Under the pieces are notes generated by a model that was not told the DNA's origin, did not search any database, and saw nothing but the letters and a program-made list of their open reading frames with translations. Both the position numbers and the translations under genes were made by a program. Shown piece after piece: positions 35,354-42,866 of a stretch of 64,000 bases of DNA; position 1 is the first letter of the stretch; each line of letters starts with the position of its first letter. Location of the stretch: assembly GCA_009377445.1 (NCBI GenBank), contig WHUA01000001.1:248001-312000 (forward strand), written 5' to 3'. Source of the DNA: Alphaproteobacteria bacterium (GTDB taxonomy: Bacteria > Pseudomonadota > Alphaproteobacteria > UBA8366).

Positions 35354-37273
35354 ATGGCGCCGCCGAAACTAGTCCGTCACGACCTGCCGCCGCTCACTCT
35401 CCGCGCCGCAATCCGTCCGTCGAGCGCCGACCCGGACAAGCGCACCGTCGAGATCGTCTGGACCACCGGCGCCCGCGTGCTGCGCGGCTACTGGGACCGG
35501 TATTACGAAGAGCTGTCCCTCGATCCCAAGCATGTCCGCATGGGCCGCCTCAACAACGGCGCGCCCTTTCTCGACGCCCACAACGGCTATCAGCTGGACG
35601 CCGTAATCGGCGTCGTCGAGCGCGCCGCAGTCGACGGCAAGCAGGGCGCGGCGACCATTCGATTTGCCAAGGCCGAGGACGATCCGCGCGCGGATCAGAT
35701 CTTCCGCAAGGTGCGCGACGGCATCATCCAGAACATCAGCGTCGGCTACCGCATCCACAAGTTAGAGCAGGTGGAAGGCGGCGACGAGGAGATCCCCGTG
35801 TACCGCGCGATCGACTGGGAGCCGTTTGAGATTTCGGTAGTGCCGATGGGCGCTGACGATGGGGCGGGCTTCCGTGCCGAAGGCCGCGCCGGCGAGCGTT
35901 ACGCACCCAACCCCTGCGACTTTGTCACCAGAGAGGAATCCACCATGGACGACGACAAGGACGATCTCCGCGAGCGTGGCCGCGTCGCGAAGATCGACGA
36001 CGTGCTGCGATTGGCCAAGATCGACGATCCAGCCTTCCGCGACGAGCTCGTCGACAGCAAGGTCTCGCTGGCGGAGGCGCGCAAGCGCATCATCGACCGG
36101 CTGGCGACCGACGACGACAAAATCAAAACGCAGAACCATGTCCGCGTCGGCGATGATCGGGCCGATATCGGACGCCGCGTAGGCATCCGCGATGCACTGT
36201 TGCACCGCGCTAATCCCACCGCCTTCCCGCTCACAGACGCCGGCCGCCAGTTCCGAGGCCTCCCGCTTCTGGAAATGGGCCGCGCGTGTGTCGAGGCCGT
36301 CGGCGTCACGACCCGCGGCATGTCGAAGCGCGAGGCCGCCGCCGTCGCAATCGGCCTGGACGGCCGGACATCGGGTTTCGATCTGCACAGCCGTGCCGGC
36401 TACCATTCCACGTCCGACTTCCCGCTGATCCTGGCCGACGTCGCCGGCAAGACGCTTCGCAAGGCGTATGACGAGTCGCCATCGACCTTCCGCGCCTTCG
36501 GCCAGCGGACGACGCTGCCGGATTTCAAGGACGTCAAGCGCACGCAGCTCGGCGAGGCGCCGTCGCTGAAACTGGTCATCGAAGGTGCGGAGTACACCCG
36601 CGGCACGATCGGCGAAGGCCGTGAGTCGTACCACCTCATGACCTACGGCCGCGTTATCGGCTTCTCGCGCCAGGGGATCATCAACGACGATATGGACGCC
36701 TTCAGCCGGATCCCGCGCGACTTCGGCCGCAGCGCCCGCCTGCTGGAATCTGACCTCGTTTACAGTCACTTCCTCAGCAATCCGGTCATGGCCGACACGA
36801 AGGCGCTGTTTCACGTCGACCACAACAACACGGGCTCAGGTTTGATCGGAACCGTCGCGCTGGGGGCGGCCCGCGCGGCAATGCGACAGCAGAAGGGGCT
36901 GGACGGCGAGCAGCTGATCAACGTCGTTCCGCGCTTCCTGCTGGTGCCGGCGGCGCTCGAGACGACGGCCGAGCAGGCCTTGACCGTCATCCAGGCGCGT
37001 TCAATCGACGAGGCGAATCCCTTCGGCGGAAAGCTCGAGCTGCTGGTCGAGCCGCGCCTCGACGGGGAGAGCACGGCCGAGTGGTACGTGGTCGCATCGC
37101 CGGCGAACATCGACACGCTCGAATATGCCTATCTCGAAGGCGAGGAGGCGCCTTATCTCGAGACGCGCGTGGGCTTCGACGTCGACGGCCTCGAAATCAA
37201 GTGCCGCCACGATTTTGGGACGAAGGCGATCGACTGGAGGGGCTTCTTCCAGTCAGACGGCGTAGTCGTCTAG
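35354..37273 (+). CDS. Prohead protease / major capsid protein fusion
   Basis: 639-residue fusion found in some tailed phages. Residues 1-190 are an HK97-like prohead protease with catalytic His76 (PFLDAHNGY) and Ser129 (IIQNISVGYRI). From about 198 (MDDDKDDLRERGRVAKIDDV) a scaffold-like helical delta region leads into a major capsid/Mu gpT-like domain (SDFPLILADVAGKTLRKAYD; GVITFSRQGIINDD-like GRVIGFSRQGIINDDMDAF; RFLLVPAALETTAEQAL). The ATG of codon 198, at 35945, has an AGAGGA site eight bases upstream, so the capsid part could also be made alone. I find no portal, terminase or tail-tube genes beside it. Confidence 0.9.
   Translation: MAPPKLVRHDLPPLTLRAAIRPSSADPDKRTVEIVWTTGARVLRGYWDRYYEELSLDPKHVRMGRLNNGAPFLDAHNGYQLDAVIGVVERAAVDGKQGAATIRFAKAEDDPRADQIFRKVRDGIIQNISVGYRIHKLEQVEGGDEEIPVYRAIDWEPFEISVVPMGADDGAGFRAEGRAGERYAPNPCDFVTREESTMDDDKDDLRERGRVAKIDDVLRLAKIDDPAFRDELVDSKVSLAEARKRIIDRLATDDDKIKTQNHVRVGDDRADIGRRVGIRDALLHRANPTAFPLTDAGRQFRGLPLLEMGRACVEAVGVTTRGMSKREAAAVAIGLDGRTSGFDLHSRAGYHSTSDFPLILADVAGKTLRKAYDESPSTFRAFGQRTTLPDFKDVKRTQLGEAPSLKLVIEGAEYTRGTIGEGRESYHLMTYGRVIGFSRQGIINDDMDAFSRIPRDFGRSARLLESDLVYSHFLSNPVMADTKALFHVDHNNTGSGLIGTVALGAARAAMRQQKGLDGEQLINVVPRFLLVPAALETTAEQALTVIQARSIDEANPFGGKLELLVEPRLDGESTAEWYVVASPANIDTLEYAYLEGEEAPYLETRVGFDVDGLEIKCRHDFGTKAIDWRGFFQSDGVVV
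35945..37273 (+). other. Possible internal translation start producing capsid protein alone
   Basis: The in-frame ATG at 35945 starts the scaffold/capsid half of the fusion, with AGAGGA eight bases before it. The protease domain ends just before this point. In phages with nested protease-scaffold genes an internal start gives the excess structural product, so this is a plausible second product of 442 residues. The proposal rests on the ribosome-binding site and domain boundary only. Confidence 0.4.
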
Positions 37274-37290
37274 CCGTAGTTAAAACGAAA

Positions 37291-37312
37291 ACCCCGCCTT
37301 TGGAGGGCGGGG
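37291..37312. terminator. GC-rich hairpin after the capsid gene
   Basis: CCCCGCC-tttggaG-GGCGGGG forms a 7-8 bp stem 18 bases after the capsid stop. On the plus strand an A-tract precedes it and no T-tract follows. On the minus strand the stem is followed by TTTTCGTTTT, a good intrinsic terminator. It could stop transcription in both directions with unequal strength. Confidence 0.55.
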
Positions 37313-37428
37313 TCGGCGCTGACGCGTTAGAAGCTGTTTGCAGATCAGCACTCTAGCGCGTTGCCGCCTCGAATTGAAGGGCAATTTTCGATGCGCTGTC
37401 GCGGTGCGCCGGCGGCCAAGGGCCGCAA

Positions 37429-38254
37429 ATGAGTTTTCAATATTCGAAGACTGCCAGATCAGTCCGCGGGCTGAAGTCGCCCGAGAAATTCGTGCTGATC
37501 ACGCTGGCCTGGTATGCCGACAGCGGTCGCCCGGGCGATACCTTCCCCTCCGTCGCTACGCTGGCCCGGGATTGCGCGATGACGCCGCGCGGCGTTCGGG
37601 GCATCCTCCGCCGCCTCGAAAAGGAAAAGCTGATCAAGGTGGCGATCGGCGCCGGCAAGGACGGCACCAACCGCTACACGCTCGAACTTGAAACCATGGA
37701 TGGCGCGACCCCGGAACCGCATTCCGGGGAGGAACAGTGTTCCGAGGGGAACGCCCTTCCGGTCTCCCCCGGAACACCGTTCCGCCAATACGGTAGTTGA
37801 TTCCAAGATTCCCCCTCGGACCCCTACGGGGTCCTCTCCCCCCACGCCGCATGGCGGCCTTCCCTCGCCTGTCGAGCTGCCGCTCGAGCCGGTCGAGCCC
37901 GCCGGGAGATCGCCGCCGTCACGCGATCGATCCCGCGGGACGCGGCTGCCGGAGGATTGGGCGTTGCCGGATGCGTGGCGCCGCTGGGCAGCCGATTTTG
38001 CGGCGGAGCGCGGCGTGGCGATCGACGTCGACCTCGCCGCGGAGAAATTCCGGAACCACTGGCTCGGAAAGGCAGGACAGCATGGACGGAAGCTTGATTG
38101 GGCCGCCACCTGGCGCAACTGGATCATCGGCGATTTCGAGCGCGGCGGCGGGCGCGCTGGTGGCACCGGCGGCCGCCGCGCTGGCGGGCAAGCCAGCGAT
38201 TTCGAGCTGCGACGCCGACTCGCTGCGGCGGCTACGCGTGGCGGAACGGCTTGA
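37429..38254 (+). pseudogene. Helix-turn-helix replication-type protein, apparently split by a frameshift
   Basis: The first frame (37429-37800) encodes a winged-helix domain: KSPEKFVLITLAWYADSGRP and LARDCAMTPRGVRGILRRLE, as in phage replication-initiator-like proteins. A second frame one base further on (open from 37688 to 38254) carries the expected C-terminal module: RLPEDWALPDAWRRWAADFA, VDLAAEKFRNHWLGKAG and DWAATWRNWIIGDF. Together they make one typical protein. The change of frame must lie between about 37740 and 37790, near a CCCCC run, and would need a +1 shift. It may be a mutation, a sequencing error or programmed. Confidence 0.65.
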
Positions 38255-38774
38255 GCCGATGCGGCCGGCGTGGGCAACGGATGACGAGTTGGCGCGGCTG
38301 ACAGCCATCGTGGCGCGCGCACTGATACCGTCCGGCCGCGAGGGCGCTGCGGTGCTTCTGTACCGGCTGTTCCAGGTGGTGCCCGCTCCGAGCGCGGAGG
38401 ACGGCGCAGATCGCCTGGAGATTTACATCGACGAACTCGAGGGCTACCCGGGCGACGTTCTCGCGCGCGCCGTGAGCGGCGTCATTCGGCGGTGGAGGTG
38501 GAGGTCGGCGCCCATGGTTGGCGATATCGCAGGTCCCGCCGAAGCTGACCCGGAGTACCGCCAGCGCCTCGTATGGCGCGCGCAGTTGCGCATCCTGCGC
38601 GTCAAGCCGGTCGACAGGGCGCTACCGCCGCCGGCGCGCGAACAGGCCGCGCTGGAAGTCGCGCGACGCTACGCGATGCTGAAGGCCTCCGACGAGCACC
38701 GCGGCGCCCCATGGCCCGCCCGGGCTGCCGCGATCGTCGCGGCGTTCGAGAGCGCGAAGTCTCCGGCGGAATAG
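38082..38774 (+). CDS. Hypothetical phage-element protein
   Basis: 230 residues from ATG 38082 (GGCAGGA upstream), overlapping the end of the preceding frame by 173 bases in a different frame. The first 60 residues are low-complexity Ala/Gly/Pro; the body is helical (AVLLYRLFQVVPAPSAEDGA, DRLEIYIDELEGYPGDVLAR, AALEVARRYAMLKASDEHRG). It resembles the accessory proteins that follow replication-initiator-like genes in alphaproteobacterial prophages, but I cannot name it. It ends two bases before the excisionase start. Confidence 0.6.
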   Translation: MDGSLIGPPPGATGSSAISSAAAGALVAPAAAALAGKPAISSCDADSLRRLRVAERLEPMRPAWATDDELARLTAIVARALIPSGREGAAVLLYRLFQVVPAPSAEDGADRLEIYIDELEGYPGDVLARAVSGVIRRWRWRSAPMVGDIAGPAEADPEYRQRLVWRAQLRILRVKPVDRALPPPAREQAALEVARRYAMLKASDEHRGAPWPARAAAIVAAFESAKSPAE

Positions 38775-38776
38775 CG

Positions 38777-39127
38777 ATGGGCGAGCCGCTCCCCCTTCCC
38801 GTCCTGATGACTGAAGGCGATGCCGCGGCGGCGCTCGGCGTGTCGATCGACACAATGCAGCGGTTGCGGAAGCGGCAAGCCATTCGTTATCGTCGGATCG
38901 GTGGGCGCATCCGGTACACTCCGGAAGATCTGGTCGACTTCATCAACGCAAGTACGGTAGAGCGATGCGAAAGCGAGACGCGCGACTTTTCCAGATCGGG
39001 CGATATTGGCTCAGCAAGCGGCGCGACCGCGCGGCATACTACGCCACGTGGTTCGACGAAGAGAAGCGCCGAACCTGTCGAGCCTCCCTTGAGACTGACG
39101 ATCTCGAAGCCGCCCAAATCGCGCTAG
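38777..39127 (+). CDS. Excisionase family DNA-binding protein
   Basis: 116 residues. The N-terminal half is a classic Xis/AlpA HTH_17 domain: LMTEGDAAAALGVSIDTMQR, LRKRQAIRYRRIGGRIRYTP and EDLVDFINAS. It would direct the neighbouring tyrosine integrase toward excision. Its last 54 codons overlap the integrase start region by 163 bases in another frame, which is unusually long; the C-terminal tail is of low complexity and may be an accidental extension. Confidence 0.8.
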   Translation: MGEPLPLPVLMTEGDAAAALGVSIDTMQRLRKRQAIRYRRIGGRIRYTPEDLVDFINASTVERCESETRDFSRSGDIGSASGATARHTTPRGSTKRSAEPVEPPLRLTISKPPKSR

Positions 39128-40314
39128 CGGATTTCGTCCGCCAGCACGGCACGATGCGCGACTGCGAGCCGGCCGCCGTGAAGGTGCGCACCTTGCTGCG
39201 TCGCTATTACAACAACCATGCGAAGCTCCTGCCGAGCGGCGAGGCCGCCTTCTATGCGGTCCCGATCCTCGACGACGCCTTCGGCGAGCTTACCGTCGAC
39301 GCGGTGACGCTGGATCGGCAGCGGGGCTTTATCGAGGACATGCGGAAGGCCGGACGATCTGACGGCTATATCCGCCGCCTGCTGGCGGTCCTCAAGGCCG
39401 CGTTGAACCGCGCCGTGCGCGAAGGGGAGATCACCGCTGCGCCGCACGTGATGCTGCTGCCGGAAAGCGAGCCGCGCGAGCGCATCGCCACGACGGCGGA
39501 GCTGGCGCAGCTGCTCGCGGCGGCGAGGTCGGAGCATCTGCGCCGTTATCTCGTGCTGGCGATCGGCACGGCAGCGCGGCCTGGCTCTATCCTCGAGCTG
39601 ACGACGTTTCAGTGCGACCTGGTCGACCGTTTCATCCAGCTCAACCCACGCGGCCGGCGGCAGAACAAGAAGCGCCGGCCGACAATTCCGATGGCCGACT
39701 TCGTCGCGGCGCTCGTCGCGAAGGCTGCGCCGGGGATCCTGGTAACCTACAGCCGCAAGCGGAAGTCGACGACGTCGCGGAAGCGCGCCAAAGAGACGCC
39801 GGCGCCGCTCAAGAGCATCCGCACGCCCTGGCGACGGATGGTAGTGGAAGCCCGCCGTCGCGTCCGCCGCAACGCCGTGGGCCGCGTTCGGGCACTTTGG
39901 CGGGCGCAGCGCCATGCCGCCGCCTGGAAGGCGCTCGACGAGGCGCACAAGCGCTCGGACGCGCTGCTGGAAATTGGGCCGTACACGATCCGGCACACGA
40001 TGGCGACCGAGATGCGCCGGCGCGGCGTCGAGGTCTGGGAGGTCGCCGGCTTCCTCGGTCATACGACCGGCTACAAGACAACCGAGCGCTACGCCAAGAT
40101 CGGGCCCGGCGTGCTCGCGAAGGCGGTCGCCGCGATCGAGGGTTACTTCGACGAGCTGCTCGACGAGCTCGTCGACCAACCCGGGGGCGAATGGTATTCT
40201 TCGCTGTGCGCCCGCTGCGCGCCCGCGCCGCGCTGGAAGGGTAAGCAAGTGGTTGGAAACATGGTGGTGCGGGGAGTTTCGAGCGAACCCGTCTCCGCTG
40301 GTTTCGCTGCTTAA
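38965..40314 (+). CDS. Tyrosine recombinase / integrase
   Basis: 449 residues. N-terminal DNA-binding and core-binding domains span about 1-165 (TVDAVTLDRQRGFIEDMRKA). The catalytic domain follows with ARPGSILEL (Arg I), YTIRHTMATEM (box II, with Tyr in place of the usual His before IRH), FLGHTTGYKTTERYAKI (His/box II end and the nucleophile Tyr). The catalytic set otherwise appears complete. The last 60 codons run through the right-hand direct repeat, so the C-terminus is encoded by attachment-site DNA and would change on excision. It is the likely mover of the 26.8-40.3 kb element. Confidence 0.9.
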   Translation: MRKRDARLFQIGRYWLSKRRDRAAYYATWFDEEKRRTCRASLETDDLEAAQIALADFVRQHGTMRDCEPAAVKVRTLLRRYYNNHAKLLPSGEAAFYAVPILDDAFGELTVDAVTLDRQRGFIEDMRKAGRSDGYIRRLLAVLKAALNRAVREGEITAAPHVMLLPESEPRERIATTAELAQLLAAARSEHLRRYLVLAIGTAARPGSILELTTFQCDLVDRFIQLNPRGRRQNKKRRPTIPMADFVAALVAKAAPGILVTYSRKRKSTTSRKRAKETPAPLKSIRTPWRRMVVEARRRVRRNAVGRVRALWRAQRHAAAWKALDEAHKRSDALLEIGPYTIRHTMATEMRRRGVEVWEVAGFLGHTTGYKTTERYAKIGPGVLAKAVAAIEGYFDELLDELVDQPGGEWYSSLCARCAPAPRWKGKQVVGNMVVRGVSSEPVSAGFAA

Positions 40315-40324
40315 CAGGGAAAAT
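40281..40324. repeat. Right direct repeat of the integrated element (att-like)
   Basis: Partner of 26825-26869: identical 17-bp GAGCGAACCCGTCTCCG, then CTGCTTAACAGGGAAAAT. It lies within and just beyond the 3' end of the integrase gene. The bases before it (from 40264) read TGGTGGTGCGGGGAG, echoing the tRNA-Ala 3' end but not matching it. Confidence 0.6.
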
Positions 40325-40703
40325 ACAGGGAATTTTCGCGAATCAGGCCCGATTTTGTCCTTTGTGTGTCCTGTAACAGGCGGACTCTATTAGGTTTTTC
40401 GGGCAAACTCCCTGCGCAATGAAGCAGGGAATTCTCGCGGACTTAGCAGGGAATTCGAAATCGAGAAGAGGGAATTTGTGCTGGGAAATCGCTGTGATGA
40501 CGGGAGCATGGCAGTTGATACGCGCTAAACTAGATGCGATTGGCGGCATGCCTTTGGAACGGCCGGCGCTATTTTAGCGCAGGTCATTATCGCTAGGGGA
40601 AAGCGTCCGAGGCCACTAAACTATGTGCATGATTTGCACGGCTCCACAACCCTGGGATTACCACGTCGCAGGTCGCGTTTTTGGGCACCTGGTTCGAGAC
40701 AAG
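40315..40703. repeat. Cluster of CAGGGAAWWT repeats (possible integrase arm sites)
   Basis: Within 40314-40490 the motif CAGGGAA occurs at about 40315, 40326, 40425 and 40447, with variants AGAGGGAATT near 40468 and CTGGGAAAT near 40482. Two copies are followed by TTYTCGCG. Short iterated sites flanking an attachment core are what tyrosine integrases and excisionases bind as arm sites. The rest of this stretch up to the next gene holds nothing recognisable. Confidence 0.5.
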
Positions 40704-41096
40704 ATGTCCTCCCGCAATCCACCCATCATCATTGGCTCGCTCGTACTGTTCATTTGGCTCGCGGCTGCGCCAACCGCCACAGGTGGCGACCTTGTCATCC
40801 GTGACAACCAGGGACGCCGGATAGGTACTGTCGAGAAAGGCGTGGGAGACCGCTTTGTCAGGCGCGACGAACATGGCAAGCGGATCGGGACCATTGAGCG
40901 AGGAACCGGAGATCGACTGATCTTACGCGATGCTCATGGCAAAAGAACCGGCACGGTCGAGCAAGGAATGGGAGAGAAGCGGACCACTCGGGACGCCAAC
41001 GGCACACGGATTGGCACGGTCGAGCACGGCTCGGGAAAGGACTTGATACTGCGTGACGCATCTGGCCGAAGATCCGGAACCGTCGAGCCGCGCTGA
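40704..41096 (+). CDS. Small exported/anchored 21-residue-repeat protein
   Basis: 130 residues from ATG 40704. A hydrophobic segment (IIIGSLVLFIWLAAAPTATG) serves as signal or anchor. The rest is five tandem 21-residue repeats with consensus GDRLILRDAHGKRIGTVEQG. The mix of charged and small residues suggests a short beta-solenoid or beta-hairpin array. It stands just outside the right end of the integrated element. Function unknown; it belongs to a type of small repeat protein common in rhizobia. Confidence 0.7.
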   Translation: MSSRNPPIIIGSLVLFIWLAAAPTATGGDLVIRDNQGRRIGTVEKGVGDRFVRRDEHGKRIGTIERGTGDRLILRDAHGKRTGTVEQGMGEKRTTRDANGTRIGTVEHGSGKDLILRDASGRRSGTVEPR

Positions 41097-41164
41097 TCTG
41101 GCGATACACACGCTGGGTAACTGACCGCTACGTTCCACGCCCTTCGAACACCGCAGGGATCGGG

Positions 41165-41477
41165 TCAGCGCCGGACTATCGACGGCCCTATAGTGCTCAG
41201 GTCCCGGCGGCCGATCAATGCCATGGCAACCCAAGGGCCAGCGACTTGAGCGGTCACTGCCACGGCGTATTCCACCATCCAGCAGAACGGGTAGGCGAAC
41301 GGTATTATCGCAAGGAAGGATGCCACACACGACGTAGTTATTGGTCTTGCCTGCGATGTAACCCTGGCGCGTTGGCTCGGTAAGGTCCCTTCCATTGCGG
41401 GTCATGACGAGACGCCGCGACAGGTCGATGGACTTCTCGATAACAAAGCATGTGGAAGCAGTGCTAGCGGTTTTCAT
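41165..41477 (-). pseudogene. Possible small frameshifted gene
   Basis: An ATG at 41477 has a good GAGGAG site eight bases upstream and opens a frame reading TASTCFVIEKSIDLSRRLVM, then TEPTRQGYIAGKTNNYVVCG. A second frame takes over about 41340 with a hydrophobic stretch (LAIIPFAYPFCWMVEYAVAV) and ends at 41165. The two halves may be one small membrane protein broken by a frameshift. I do not recognise it, and the whole assignment is tentative. Confidence 0.3.
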
Positions 41478-41700
41478 AATTGGACTCCTCGTTGTACGGG
41501 AAGGGTTGAAGATAAGTGGGCGGTGCGCCAGGCGCGGGGTCGTCAGCGGGAATAGGTTTGAACCTGTTGAGGTTCCAATCTCTGATAGGTGCCTGAACGG
41601 TGGATTGGATGAACGAAATGCGCGCGTCAGGGCGGTTGACACGCGGTCGTTTACGTTGAAGGTGGCTAAAGGAGGTTCGCAAAGGGGAGGCACGAACGAG

Positions 41701-41925
41701 ATGCCGAAGTACAGGCTCACCCCGATCAACCCGGAAGATCCGTGCTGGCAGGGGCTCGATGCCTCGCCATGCGAGGTCCACGTTCCTGAGTGCGACAACC
41801 CGGAACCGGTCGCGCGTAGCATTGCTCGAATACGGCGAAGCACCGGGTACAGGAGGACCGGCGAGCCACTTCACTCGCCGTGGACGGACGCGACGAAGAC
41901 ACAGGTGGAACGGATCGAGGACTAA
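41701..41925 (+). CDS. Small conserved protein of unknown function
   Basis: 74 residues from ATG 41701, which has GGGGAGG ten bases upstream. Reads MPKYRLTPINPEDPCWQGLD at the N-terminus and SPWTDATKTQVERIED at the C-terminus. This resembles the small rhizobial proteins that start MP.YR and end SPW.....V.R. Their function is unknown. The frame is open further upstream, but codon quality is poor there. Confidence 0.6.
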   Translation: MPKYRLTPINPEDPCWQGLDASPCEVHVPECDNPEPVARSIARIRRSTGYRRTGEPLHSPWTDATKTQVERIED

Positions 41926-42522
41926 AGGCTCACAGACCGATGATTATGTACAACATTTGTTTGAAAGGGGTAGCACAGTCGTCCTATTGTCGGCGCTCTA
42001 AGAAAGTAGTGTCATGGGGACAGATCAAATAGCCGTTGAGGGCACAGCCGACACAGTGGCCGTCTCGCTGATGGGCCATGAGCATCGGAGACGCAGCCAA
42101 GGGCCGCAAGCGAGCTTCACTTACCTTGTCGCCTCCGTCACGCTCCATAACACGATCGAGTCTTCTCCCGCATACACGCGGATTTTGGACCGCAGCCAGC
42201 CACGGTCGACCACAGAGAATTGTCGCTCGTTGATGTTAAAACATACCTTGTTGAACAGTGCTTCCATGTGGCGTCTATCTTTCTTGAGGCAACGCCCATG
42301 CCGATCAGCAAGCGCCCGTCGCGCATCGATCGCGGTTTCGGATCGCGCGCCGACCAACCAATTCAACCATCGTCGCGATAATGAACCCAATGAAGCGCCG
42401 GCGGCTGGAGCATCGTCACATACTCGCCGTTCACCCAATTGCGTCTGGGAGTTTGCGAACGCTCTTCCTGATGCACGAGGCTGTATGGCAGCTCGGGCCA
42501 GGATGCCTCGCCCGCTTCGCTA
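41926..42522. other. Gene-poor stretch with one weak minus-strand frame
   Basis: Nothing convincing. A minus-strand frame at 42121-42438 could encode about 105 residues ending NINERQFSVVDRGWLRSKIR and IVLWSVTEATR, which looks protein-like, but I know no relative and no ribosome-binding site is evident. The stretch is probably degraded DNA between mobile elements. Confidence 0.3.
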
Positions 42523-42656
42523 TCAGGCGGCAACGCGATAGCCCTTTAATCCCAGATTTTCGCGCAGTGTCGGCCCCGCGTAGTCGAGATGGAAGATTTC
42601 CCGGCGCTGCAGCTCCGGCACGACGAGGCGCACGAAATCCTCATACGCTCCAGGCA
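42523..42656 (-). pseudogene. 3' relic of a luciferase-like (LLM) flavin monooxygenase gene
   Basis: On the minus strand the frame reads YEDFVRLVVPELQRREIFHL, then DYAGPTLRENLGLKGYRVAA and stop. This is the characteristic C-terminus of LLM-class flavin-dependent monooxygenases of the nitrilotriacetate/dibenzothiophene type. The remainder of the gene is missing; it is fused at about 42657 to a transposase fragment, which probably caused the deletion. Confidence 0.7.
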
Positions 42657-42740
42657 TACCCGGCTGATGGACCGCATGGAAGACCCCTCGCAGAGCATTG
42701 AGAGGATGAGAACGCGCTTGTTGAGGGGCAATTTGTTCAT
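42657..42740 (-). mobile_element. IS1-type transposase N-terminal fragment
   Basis: ATG 42740 opens MNKLPLNKRVLILSMLCEGS followed by SMRSISRV, the conserved N-terminal DNA-binding start of IS1-type transposases. The frame is cut after about 28 codons at the junction with the LLM relic. No terminal repeat is visible. Confidence 0.65.
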
Positions 42741-42798
42741 GCCCCTATTATCTGAACTTATATGCTTAGTGCCAAGCATTATTGCAAGCACCGTGTGA

Positions 42799-42851
42799 AA
42801 TTGATGCTTGCATTTGTGACCTTCCCCAGAATAGAATGCAAGCATCAAATT
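42799..42851. promoter_or_regulatory. Inverted repeat upstream of the P63C gene (probable operator)
   Basis: AATTGATGCTTGCAT (42799-42813) and ATGCAAGCATCAAATT (42836-42851) are inverted copies with one extra A, separated by 22 bases. The same TGCTTGCA core recurs just before the ATG (42860s) and CAAGCA lies at 42785. The second arm ends 16 bases before the P63C start. Repeated palindromes at this position suggest a dimeric regulator, perhaps autoregulation. Confidence 0.6.
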
Positions 42852-42866
42852 ACTTGGAGTGCTTGC

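Noticed and set aside
40923..41843. 306-codon minus-strand frame
   Set aside because: Runs opposite two small plus-strand genes with their own ribosome sites; only its middle part (from 41477) looks possibly coding.
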